This document shows, piece by piece, positions 17,446-26,222 of a DNA stretch of 47,852 bases. Source of the DNA: Candidatus Magasanikbacteria bacterium RIFCSPHIGHO2_02_FULL_48_18 (lineage in GTDB: Bacteria; Patescibacteriota; Patescibacteriia; Magasanikbacterales; UBA922). The DNA lies in assembly GCA_001784285.1 (NCBI GenBank), contig MFQC01000008.1:168896-216747 (forward strand), read 5' to 3'. The notes beneath the pieces are model-generated. The model did not search any database, had not been told where the DNA came from, and worked only from the letters and a program-made list of their open reading frames with translations. How positions within the stretch are numbered: the stretch's first letter is position 1; the number at the start of each line of letters is the position of its first letter. The position numbers and the translations under genes were made by a program.

Positions 17446-18876
17446 ATGCATGATATGGTTCTTCCTTTTGATCCGCAAAAAGAGATTTTTTCCTGGGGGC
17501 CGATTCCTGGGAAATTTTTCTTTGTGTCTGCCTTTATATATGCAAATATGCAGACATTTCGCGATCGGTATCCTGGCTTTGGCTGGCCGCTTTCTTTATT
17601 TCTGTTTCAGAACGATGCAATGGTATTTTTTGAGGAGCCGGAGCCGTTGGCACGCGAAGGGCGGCGCGTGTTCCAATCGTTCATGATGCCGTCTGCGATT
17701 CGAGAAGCAGAATATGAACAATGGCAAAAGGCGGTGCATCGGTTAGTTGAAATGGAAACAACCATCGCCTCGGCCAATCTGCCGCTCCTCAACGAGGCCG
17801 AGCTCTCCTCATTGTGGGATTCGTTTTACGATATCTATCTTGATTTTTGGGCAATATCGCTCATTCCTGAGTTGGGCAATTATGGGTCCCTTCAGCTTTT
17901 GGAAGAGCTTCTTCTGGCTGAGCTTTCATCTGCGTCGGTGCGGGCGGACATGATGGAGACACTCACTGCGCCGGAGAAGCCGTCATTTTATCAGGAAGAA
18001 GAAATTGCTCTCGCGGAAACTGTCGATTTTTTGGCGCATCAGGAAGATTTTTTTTGGCTCCAAAACAGCTATGCCGGAACACGCGTATTGCCGATTTCTT
18101 TTTTTGAAGAACGAAAAAAAATTATCTCTCCTGCCATACGGACAGATATTGCCGGTCGTATGAACGAAACGAAGAACAAAAGAGACAACATGATCGAGAT
18201 GCACCATTTGTCGGATGATATCCAATGTATTGCCGTCGCCGTTCGGAAAGGAATCGAATGGCAGGACGAGCGGAAAAAATATATTTTTATCGCGCTTCAT
18301 TATCAGGATATGTTGCTTCACGAGGTGGCGCGTCGATATGATATCCCCAAAGAGGAATTGCTGAATGCCGGGACGTTTGAAGTGTCTGATTTTTTGAAAG
18401 GAAAAGAAATGAGGGATGAATGGAGAAAGCGGGCGGACGGCTTTGGTATTCTCTATGAACATTCCTCCGAATTTTTTTATGGCGATGCGGTTGCCTCTTT
18501 ATGGAATGTTTATAGCAAGCATCCTCCTGAACCGACGCAAGAAAAAGATGTCGTGCTCCGGGGCACGGTCGTCAGCATAGGGGCGGGAACCATTATAGAA
18601 GGGGATGTCCGGATTGTTCGTGATCCGTTCGCGCATCCGATATTTGAGGATGGCGCCATTTTGGTTGCGTCCATGACGAGTCCCGAATACGTGTTTCTCA
18701 TGAAAAAAGCATCGGCGGTTATTACCGATGTCGGCGGTTTTACCTCTCACGCGGCAGTGGTCAGCCGCGAGCTCGGTATTCCGTGTATCGTCAATACGAA
18801 GCGGGCGACGTCGCTATTAAAGGACGGCGACCGTGTCCGGCTCGACCCAAGAACAGGGATAGTTGAAAAATTATGA
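17446..18876 (+). CDS. PEP-utilizing enzyme mobile (phosphohistidine) domain protein
   Basis: C-term AVITDVGGFTSHAAVVSRELGIPCIVNTKRATSLLKDGDRVRLDPRTGIVEKL; no recognizable ATP-grasp or PEP-binding barrel domain. Confidence 0.8.
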   Translation: MHDMVLPFDPQKEIFSWGPIPGKFFFVSAFIYANMQTFRDRYPGFGWPLSLFLFQNDAMVFFEEPEPLAREGRRVFQSFMMPSAIREAEYEQWQKAVHRLVEMETTIASANLPLLNEAELSSLWDSFYDIYLDFWAISLIPELGNYGSLQLLEELLLAELSSASVRADMMETLTAPEKPSFYQEEEIALAETVDFLAHQEDFFWLQNSYAGTRVLPISFFEERKKIISPAIRTDIAGRMNETKNKRDNMIEMHHLSDDIQCIAVAVRKGIEWQDERKKYIFIALHYQDMLLHEVARRYDIPKEELLNAGTFEVSDFLKGKEMRDEWRKRADGFGILYEHSSEFFYGDAVASLWNVYSKHPPEPTQEKDVVLRGTVVSIGAGTIIEGDVRIVRDPFAHPIFEDGAILVASMTSPEYVFLMKKASAVITDVGGFTSHAAVVSRELGIPCIVNTKRATSLLKDGDRVRLDPRTGIVEKL

Positions 18877-20178
18877 TGATGTTGTCTGACTTTTTTGAGG
18901 AGACACCACCATTCCCGCAAGGAGCAACCAAAAAAACAGCGCAAGATCATTTTTCATATACGGCGAATCCACAAGGCCGGTGATGAGAAGCGCAGTCATT
19001 GAAGACAGAAGGAATGGCGTATAGAGTGAATATTTTTGTTGAGGGAATATGGCGGTTCGGAAAAACCAAAAAATGATCATAAGAAATCCAATGAGTCCGA
19101 GGATGCCTATGTTCACCCACATCGTGAGCAATATATTATGCGGGTGATGAAAAATTTCAATTCCTTCGCCGTTCACCGTTCTATGGTATGGCGCGATGCG
19201 CTCGCTATACGACGCAAGACCTGCGCCGAATACGGGCCGCTCTTTCAACAACGCAAGCGTTTCGGCATAGATGGCAATCCGAATTTGTCCGGATCGGTCT
19301 TGAAACAGGAGTTCTTGTTTGAGCGGGTTCGCGGCAGGTAGAAGAAATAAGGCCATAATGCCGACAATCCCAATAGCCGCGGCCGGCCATCGTGTTTTTT
19401 TGTATACCAGCAAAAGAAATCCAATGCCGCCGACAGCGCCGATAAGTCCGCCGGTTGATTGTGCGAAGAAAATTGCGAGAATCGCGGCGGGGATGAAGAG
19501 GAGCGCCATGAAAAAAAGGAATGGAGAACGGTCCTTGACGGTGCGCCAATAATTATGGATCTGGAACATCGCAAGCGGAATGAGCGGCGCCAGGAAGAGG
19601 CCAACCGCATTTGGAAATCCGTACCAGCCGGTCACGCGGTAGGTATGTCTATTTTCCCAAAACGCATAGGGCACCAAAAAGCCGGTGAAATGTTGGTAGA
19701 TCGCAAAGAGGGACGTGGCAAGACCTACAAAAAGGAGCGCGCCAATAAGGCGCGCGACAAATAGGTTTTTTTCTTCTGCCGTTTTTTTCCCTGCGGTAAA
19801 GATAATAATGAGAAAAATCAAAAAAGGTTCTATAAAAAACGCTTTCCATACGCCGGCCGCGCTTCGCATGTTTACTGCCGTCAATAGTGACACCGTCGCC
19901 GCAAGAAGAAAGAGGGCAATGCCGATCGCCAGCGTATTTTTTTTGATATGTTCCAGGCCGATGGTTATTTTTTGATAGTCATATCTGTGTTGAATTGCAA
20001 AAATGATGAGAATAATCCAGATCATGTTTTCCAAGAGCGTGGTCGGCAAGGGACCAAGAGCATATCGGATGAGATAGAACGGCAGAAGCGCAAACAGCGC
20101 GACCAGGGCAACAGAAAACCGGAACCAAGTGAGAACCGCAAAACAGACAAGAAAGAGAAGAATGAATGCAGAAATCAT
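18871..20178 (-). CDS. O-antigen ligase/polymerase (Wzy/WaaL-like) membrane protein
   Basis: Multi-TM; RPVFGAGLASYSERIAPYHRTVNGEGIEIFHHPHNILLTMWVNIGILGLIGF. ATGA overlap with upstream flippase. Confidence 0.82.
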   Translation of the reverse strand: MISAFILLFLVCFAVLTWFRFSVALVALFALLPFYLIRYALGPLPTTLLENMIWIILIIFAIQHRYDYQKITIGLEHIKKNTLAIGIALFLLAATVSLLTAVNMRSAAGVWKAFFIEPFLIFLIIIFTAGKKTAEEKNLFVARLIGALLFVGLATSLFAIYQHFTGFLVPYAFWENRHTYRVTGWYGFPNAVGLFLAPLIPLAMFQIHNYWRTVKDRSPFLFFMALLFIPAAILAIFFAQSTGGLIGAVGGIGFLLLVYKKTRWPAAAIGIVGIMALFLLPAANPLKQELLFQDRSGQIRIAIYAETLALLKERPVFGAGLASYSERIAPYHRTVNGEGIEIFHHPHNILLTMWVNIGILGLIGFLMIIFWFFRTAIFPQQKYSLYTPFLLSSMTALLITGLVDSPYMKNDLALFFWLLLAGMVVSPQKSQTTSS

Positions 20179-21605
20179 ATGGGCGGCTTTCGGAAAGAAA
20201 GGATTTCTTGCATGGTTTGTTTTGAAATCGCGCCAAGACCAAAGACAAAGGATCCATACGCCGCGATTCCTATGGGAATAAGGAGAAACAGCGATTGTTC
20301 GCGCAACAGCCAGATAATGCCGCCCATGACGAGCGCGGAAAATATTATTTTTCCTGCGGCCGCAAACTGCAAGGACTCTTTTGCATAATGGCGAACGACC
20401 AAGAAGAGGAGCGTCCCGGTAAACATTTCTGAAAAAACCGTCATCCATGCCGCTCCAGACATGCCAAATTTTGGAATAAAAATGAGATAGCCAAGCAAGG
20501 TCAGCCCTGCGCTTGAAATGTAAATCCACAGCGTTTGTTTTTGTTTATTGATCGCGACGGCCGTGTGCCCAAAGATCGCCCCAAGATAGAGACCGAGAAC
20601 AGCGAGCGCCAAAACGCGGAGCGGCGCGCCTGCGGCGGCAAAATTGTTGCCTGCCACAAGCACCATAATTTTTTCAGAAAGAGCCGCGACGCCGATCATC
20701 ATGGGGGCGCCGATGAATATCATGACATCGAATGACTGTTGGAGACGCTGTCGAAATTCATTTTTGAGTCCCCGACTCCAGGAATATGCAAGAAGGGGGA
20801 GAAGGACGCCCATAAGCATCATGGCAATTTGGGTCAAAATATCAATGACGCGGTACGCCGCGCCATAGAGCCCCACCTCTCCCTGCGATCGATAGAGTGA
20901 CAATAATAATGTATCACCGCGAAGGTAGATAACGTTGAATACGATGGCGAGGGTAATGGGCCACATTTTGGTCATGATTTTTTTCCAGACCGGCCAATCA
21001 AAACGGAACGTGGGTTTGATATATGTTCCTGCCGAACCCCACAACACGGCCGTAAAGATAAGACTGGCGCCAGTGACCGCGCCCATAAGAGGGAGAAAGC
21101 CCTGTTTCATGGTTATAAGAAGCCACACACTCACAACGAGCGCGATTCTTCCGGCAATTTCTCCCAATACCGGAATATGCATCGCCAATTTTTCTTGGTA
21201 CAAGCCGGTAAAAATTTGGTTCATGGAAATGGCCAAAAATGAAATGGTCATAAACCCAATGGCAATTTTGACTTCGGATGGATACGGAAAGAAAAGCGCG
21301 ATAAGCGGCGCGATACCCAAAAAAATAACAGCTGTGACAAAACGGAAACCAAGAAGATTTTGGAGGAGTGTTTCTTTGTTTTCCGTTGCCTCGCTCACCA
21401 TCTGTGCGGTCACTGGGATAAGGCCAAAATCAATAAGAATGCCGACAAACTGGAGAAACGTGAGCGCGGTGATATACCATCCAAATTGTTCATTCCCGAG
21501 ATAGCGGGTAAGCATGCCAAGCGCTACGAGTCCAAACAGCGTGGAAACGGCTTTGCCTACTATTTGAATCGCGGTATTTTGGGCGATTTTTTTCGTCGTT
21601 GACAT
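20175..21605 (-). CDS. Polysaccharide flippase (Wzx/RfbX-type, MOP superfamily)
   Basis: ~12 TM; NTAIQIVGKAVSTLFGLVALGMLTRYLGNEQFGWY. Confidence 0.88.
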   Translation of the reverse strand: MSTTKKIAQNTAIQIVGKAVSTLFGLVALGMLTRYLGNEQFGWYITALTFLQFVGILIDFGLIPVTAQMVSEATENKETLLQNLLGFRFVTAVIFLGIAPLIALFFPYPSEVKIAIGFMTISFLAISMNQIFTGLYQEKLAMHIPVLGEIAGRIALVVSVWLLITMKQGFLPLMGAVTGASLIFTAVLWGSAGTYIKPTFRFDWPVWKKIMTKMWPITLAIVFNVIYLRGDTLLLSLYRSQGEVGLYGAAYRVIDILTQIAMMLMGVLLPLLAYSWSRGLKNEFRQRLQQSFDVMIFIGAPMMIGVAALSEKIMVLVAGNNFAAAGAPLRVLALAVLGLYLGAIFGHTAVAINKQKQTLWIYISSAGLTLLGYLIFIPKFGMSGAAWMTVFSEMFTGTLLFLVVRHYAKESLQFAAAGKIIFSALVMGGIIWLLREQSLFLLIPIGIAAYGSFVFGLGAISKQTMQEILSFRKPPI

Positions 21606-21714
21606 AGATTACGTATGTTGTACTGTTGCCAATCGTACCATTTTTTATATGCTTCGGCAATTGACCGGTCTATCATTTTTTAGTATATTTTGAGGGCACT
21701 CTTTTCTTTTTTCT

Positions 21715-23577
21715 ATGCATCTTTTACAGCGTTTCACTTTTTCACTTTCCTTTTTTTCTTTTCTTGCATTATTTTTTTTCATTGGGGTTGCTGCAACGTA
21801 TGCCGCGCCAGACATGGTGGTAAAAGATTCGGCGTATCAGGCTCGGTATGTGAGCCAGTCGGTTCCGGATCCTGTCACCATGACGGTTGGCGAAACCAAA
21901 ACGGTTATCGTCCGGTTTAAAAATACGGGAACCGCATCGTGGAACGCGTCCGGCGCGCGGTTTGTATCTGCGTTTACCGTGGAACCAAAATATCGGGCAT
22001 CTTCCTTTTTTTCCGGCAATCAAACCAAATCCATTACCACAAAAACAGAGCCGGGAGCGGTTGCGGAATTGCCGGTGACACTTACGGCAACAAAAGCCGG
22101 GACGTTTCGTGAACCGTTTTTTTTGGCCGCGGAAAATTATACGTGGATTGACGGCGGCTATTTTTATTTGGATATTGTGGTGTCTCCTGCCGCGCCTTCC
22201 AACACCCCTTTGGCGCCTCCTCAAGACAATGAGAATTCAGAAAAGACTCCGGACGCGATACCAGCATCAAATAATGCAAAAAAATTATATATCAGCCAAA
22301 AGTCGGTATCAGCAACCGGCGGAGACAGTATTCCCATTGTGGCGGGATTTCGGAATACCGGTAGCGCGGAGTGGACGCAGTATCGTCTGCTCGCTCTTTC
22401 TTCCGGGTCATCGTTTGCGGAGAGTAGCTGGAAATCTCAGTCAGTCGTCCTCGATGAAACGGCACACATTCCACCGAATGGCATTCTTCGGACAAAATTT
22501 TCCTTCCGCGCGCTGGCAAAAAAAGGAACCTACGCCGCGACGTTTGTCCTTGAGGTCAATGGCACGCGCGTTGATACCGAACCGATTATTCTTGAGGTCA
22601 ATGTGGTCGAGGATGCGCCATTTGGGTATGACGCGCCGGTCGTTTCTCAAGATGAGGAATTTATTGCAACGGCACGGCTTGCCGAAGAACCAATCATCCG
22701 CGTTGGCCTTTGGGAAAATCCAAAAACCGTTCGCGCGGTCTTTGAAGACGATACCCGCGTTATGAATGGCGGTGCAGAAGCAGGTATTCTTCCAAAATCA
22801 ACGGCCGCCACACTCACGAGTGACGGCGGACTGTTTCGTTTTGTGAGCGATGCCATCCTTTTTGATACCGCCAACCCTATTCGGCTGGTGCCGGTCAACG
22901 ACCCGCATGCGGTGTTTACGTTGCCCGATTTTGAGCGGACCGTTTCGTGGAAAAAAGGAATTTCCTATAATCAATATCGTGGAGTCCTCGAGTACAATCG
23001 TGGGAAGACTGATGGAAAGCCCTGGGTTATCAATGAAACCCTTCTTGAAGATTATGTGGCGGGCGTTGCTGAAACCGGTAATACGTCGCCTTCCGAATAT
23101 CAAAAAGCGCTGGTTACCGCGGCACGCACGTACGCGTATTATCTCAAAACGTGCAATTGTAAATATGGGATTTTTGACGTGGTGCCGAGCACGGCCGATC
23201 AATTATTTTTGGGATACAAAAGCGAAGTGGATCTTCCCAATATAGCGGCGGCCGCGCAACAAACGCGTGGATTTATGGTGACGTATGATACCGACCTTAA
23301 TACGGCGACCCCGAACGACGCCGTGATTACCCCGTATTTTTCTCAGACCGATGGCCGCACGCGCGCGTGGCAAGAAGTGTGGGGCGGCAAAGCAAAGCCG
23401 TGGCTGGTATCGGTCGTGGCGACCTACGACAAGCGGGATGGGAAAGCAAAGTGGGGGCATGGGGTGGGCATGAGCAATCGCGACGCGATTATCCGAGCAA
23501 AAGAAGGCGGCGCGTCGTGGAAAGAGATTTTGCAGTATTATTATACCGGTGTTGCGGTTGAGAAGATGTATCAATAA
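21715..23577 (+). CDS. SpoIID/LytB-domain secreted protein with two N-terminal NBR1-like Ig domains
   Basis: Signal peptide; NTGTASWNASG and NTGSAEWTQY Ig motifs; ETLLEDYVAGVAETGNTSPSEYQKALVTAARTYAYY; GHGVGMSNRDAIIRAKEGGASWKEILQYYY. Confidence 0.87.
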   Translation: MHLLQRFTFSLSFFSFLALFFFIGVAATYAAPDMVVKDSAYQARYVSQSVPDPVTMTVGETKTVIVRFKNTGTASWNASGARFVSAFTVEPKYRASSFFSGNQTKSITTKTEPGAVAELPVTLTATKAGTFREPFFLAAENYTWIDGGYFYLDIVVSPAAPSNTPLAPPQDNENSEKTPDAIPASNNAKKLYISQKSVSATGGDSIPIVAGFRNTGSAEWTQYRLLALSSGSSFAESSWKSQSVVLDETAHIPPNGILRTKFSFRALAKKGTYAATFVLEVNGTRVDTEPIILEVNVVEDAPFGYDAPVVSQDEEFIATARLAEEPIIRVGLWENPKTVRAVFEDDTRVMNGGAEAGILPKSTAATLTSDGGLFRFVSDAILFDTANPIRLVPVNDPHAVFTLPDFERTVSWKKGISYNQYRGVLEYNRGKTDGKPWVINETLLEDYVAGVAETGNTSPSEYQKALVTAARTYAYYLKTCNCKYGIFDVVPSTADQLFLGYKSEVDLPNIAAAAQQTRGFMVTYDTDLNTATPNDAVITPYFSQTDGRTRAWQEVWGGKAKPWLVSVVATYDKRDGKAKWGHGVGMSNRDAIIRAKEGGASWKEILQYYYTGVAVEKMYQ

Positions 23578-23598
23578 TAATACTTTCTGGAAGTGTCC

Positions 23599-23640
23599 TT
23601 GACATCTGTTTTTTGATTATATATACTTTGTCTATATAAT
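23599..23640 (+). promoter_or_regulatory. Promoter and putative autoregulatory operator of TA module
   Basis: TTGACA-17 nt-TATACT; perfect inverted repeat attatata...tatataat (23616-23640) overlaps -10. Confidence 0.65.
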
Positions 23641-23649
23641 GTATTCCCT

Positions 23650-23943
23650 ATGAAACAAGCCGTGATTACTGTAAAAATAGAGCCGGAAGTAAAAAAAAAG
23701 GCGCAAAAAGTGGCCAAACAGCTCGGACTCAGTTTGAGTGGAGTCGTCAATATCTACCTCCACCAGTTTATTGATACCAAAAGCATTCTTTTTTCAAAGC
23801 GGGAGCTGGAAGAACTGGAGGAGGACAGAGAAATGTTGCAGAGTAAAGAATTAAAACGGCGTGCGAAAGAAGTTCGAGATGGCTGGATTCCAGAAGATCA
23901 GTATATTCCTCTTAAGGACCTGACAAAAAAATATGGTTTATGA
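23650..23943 (+). CDS. RelB/DinJ-family antitoxin
   Basis: ITVKIEPEVKKKAQKVAKQLGLSLSGVVNIYLHQFI; overlaps toxin ORF. Confidence 0.85.
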   Translation: MKQAVITVKIEPEVKKKAQKVAKQLGLSLSGVVNIYLHQFIDTKSILFSKRELEELEEDREMLQSKELKRRAKEVRDGWIPEDQYIPLKDLTKKYGL

Positions 23944-24196
23944 GCTCCGGCTCACTCCTGGCGCGGGAAAACAACTGTATCGATTACAAAAGGAGGAGCA
24001 AAAAAGAATTATTGCAAAATTAGAATGGTTTGTGAGTCAAACAAACCCGCTTATTTTTGCAAGGAAAATTCATGATGTAGAGGCCGGAGATTATCGATTT
24101 CGTGTTGGGGATTATCATATAATTTTTGTAGTTGAAAAAAATGGAGAACTATTCACAGTAACGTCGATTGGGCATCGGCGTGATATATACAGATGA
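23933..24196 (+). CDS. RelE-family toxin
   Basis: KQLYRLQKEEQKRIIAKLEWF ... DVEAGDYRFRVGDYHIIFVVEKNGELFTVTSIGHRRDIYR. Confidence 0.88.
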   Translation: MVYELRLTPGAGKQLYRLQKEEQKRIIAKLEWFVSQTNPLIFARKIHDVEAGDYRFRVGDYHIIFVVEKNGELFTVTSIGHRRDIYR

Positions 24197-24212
24197 TTAA
24201 ACATAAAAAAGA

Positions 24213-24246
24213 AAAAAAAGACGAAGCCTTACGCTCCGTCTTTTTT
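24213..24246. terminator. Bidirectional terminator between relE-like gene and recA
   Basis: aaaaaagacgaagccttacgctccgtctttttt. Confidence 0.8.
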
Positions 24247-24253
24247 GTTTGTG

Positions 24254-25324
24254 CTACTCCACTATTTCTTTCTCCCCAGGTTTTGATTCTTCTTCATCCG
24301 GCGCATCGCCGCGCTTCACGGCTTCCCATATTTGTTCATTTATTTTTTTCATGAGTTTTGAATTTTCTCGAAGATATTGTTTGGCTTTTTCTCTGCCGAC
24401 ACCGAGTTTTTCTTCTCCGAAACTATAACTATTCCCCAATTTTGTAACGACTTTATGGAGAACACCGGTATCAAGAAGGTCGCCCGAAAGGGAAATGCCT
24501 TCATTATACATAATATCAAATTCGGTGGTTCGAAACGGCGCGGCAACTTTGTTTTTCACGACTTTTGCTTTCACTCGATTCCCAATTACTTTGTCTCCTT
24601 GTTTTATTTGTGCGCTCCGGCGAACCTCAATGCGGATGGATGAATAAAATTTGAGCGCCGTGCCGCCGGTGGTGGTTTCCGGATTCCCAAAGAAGACGCC
24701 GATTTTTTGTCTGGTTTGGTTGATAAAAATAACCACGGTTTTTGTTTTGCTCACAATACCGGTCAACTTGCGCAAAGCCTGGCTCATGAGGCGCGCCTGG
24801 AGTCCCATGTGCGACTCTCCCATTTCTCCTTCTATTTCCGCTTTTGGCACAAGCGCCGCGACCGAGTCAACCACCACCACGTCAACGGCATTTGAACGGA
24901 CGAGGGTTTCCAGAATTTCCAGCGCCTGTTCTCCGGTGTCAGGTTGGGAAATAAGAAGGTTGTTGACGTCAATACCTATTTTTTTCGCGTAGTCCGGGTC
25001 GAGCGCGTGTTCCGCGTCAATAAACGCGGCAATGCCGCCTTGGCGCTGTACTTCGGCAATAACATGCTGAGCCAGCGTGGTTTTTCCGCTCGCTTCCGGT
25101 CCAAATATTTCTATCACTCTTCCGCGGGGCACGCCGCCAACGCCAAGCGCAATGTCCAAGGAAACAGACCCGGTCGACACGGCCTCGACCTGCATGGCAG
25201 AGGCTTCTCCAAATTTCATAATGGCATTTGCGCCATATTTTTGTTTGATTTGATCAATCGCGGTTTCCGCCGCTCGAAATTTTGCTTTGACTTCTTCCGT
25301 GACAGGCGACGATGTTTTTGACAT
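24254..25324 (-). CDS. recA: Recombinase RecA
   Basis: [47 protein letters not shown]. Confidence 0.98.
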   Translation of the reverse strand: MSKTSSPVTEEVKAKFRAAETAIDQIKQKYGANAIMKFGEASAMQVEAVSTGSVSLDIALGVGGVPRGRVIEIFGPEASGKTTLAQHVIAEVQRQGGIAAFIDAEHALDPDYAKKIGIDVNNLLISQPDTGEQALEILETLVRSNAVDVVVVDSVAALVPKAEIEGEMGESHMGLQARLMSQALRKLTGIVSKTKTVVIFINQTRQKIGVFFGNPETTTGGTALKFYSSIRIEVRRSAQIKQGDKVIGNRVKAKVVKNKVAAPFRTTEFDIMYNEGISLSGDLLDTGVLHKVVTKLGNSYSFGEEKLGVGREKAKQYLRENSKLMKKINEQIWEAVKRGDAPDEEESKPGEKEIVE

Positions 25325-25475
25325 AGAATTGATAGAGTCAATATTGAGAGTAAGACATCAGTTTTTTTGGTTTTAAAAAAGAGGGAATAATCCTCTTCGT
25401 GGGGTAGCATAGCGGAAGACAAAGTACTGTGTCAACTCCTTTGTGCGCCCCCTCCTTTTGGTGCATTACATAGGG

Positions 25476-26174
25476 TTACGGGTTACGAAATGAGAATTGT
25501 GACGGGGTTCGAACCGTAACGTGCCGTGTTTCCGTTTTGGTTTTTCCGTATTTCTTTTTTGCGGAAATGATAATGGTATTGACTCCGACGCCAAGGTCAA
25601 GCTGTTCTTCAAATTGGCCGTTATTTTTATTTACGATTTCTTTTCCATTGATAAATACCGACACTTCTTTTTCAGTTTCGCCTTGAATAACGAGCGATCG
25701 GTTTTCGGTGATCATTCCATCGGTTGGGGAATGTACGGTCAGCGTGGGCGGCTCCACAATATGTTTCACCTGGAGTCCGAGATATCCAATCAGCGAAAGC
25801 ACAATCATTGCCGTGACTGTGGATCGGATAAGCTGTGGCAAGTTATGAAAATACATTGATCGAACCGGCGGCGCAGGATGCGTATGGCGTGTTTGGTCCG
25901 CGGATGGTATTTCTTCGCGGAGATATTGATGAATAAACGGGTCGGGGTGAATGCCGAGCGCCGTCAGATATGTTTTGATAAAATTTTTTTGATACAGCGG
26001 AGATACCGGCAAATCATCAAATCGGCATTCTTCCAATGCGCGCAGATACTGTGTGTTGATTCTCGTTTTTTTTGAGAGCGAATCGAGCGATATTCCCGCC
26101 GCTTCGCGCGCTTCCTTGAGCCGAATACAGATGCGTTTGCTCTCTTCAATTTCTTTTTTGACAAACATGGACAT
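25476..26174 (-). CDS. RodZ-like HTH / single-TM protein with Ig-like domain
   Basis: LKEAREAAGISLDSLSKKTRINTQYLRALEECRFDDLP; TM; extracellular glucodextranase-B-like segment. Confidence 0.78.
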   Translation of the reverse strand: MSMFVKKEIEESKRICIRLKEAREAAGISLDSLSKKTRINTQYLRALEECRFDDLPVSPLYQKNFIKTYLTALGIHPDPFIHQYLREEIPSADQTRHTHPAPPVRSMYFHNLPQLIRSTVTAMIVLSLIGYLGLQVKHIVEPPTLTVHSPTDGMITENRSLVIQGETEKEVSVFINGKEIVNKNNGQFEEQLDLGVGVNTIIISAKKKYGKTKTETRHVTVRTPSQFSFRNP

Positions 26175-26222
26175 AGGGGGCGTTCATTTGGCTATGAGTA
26201 TATCAGAGAATGGAGGCATGCT

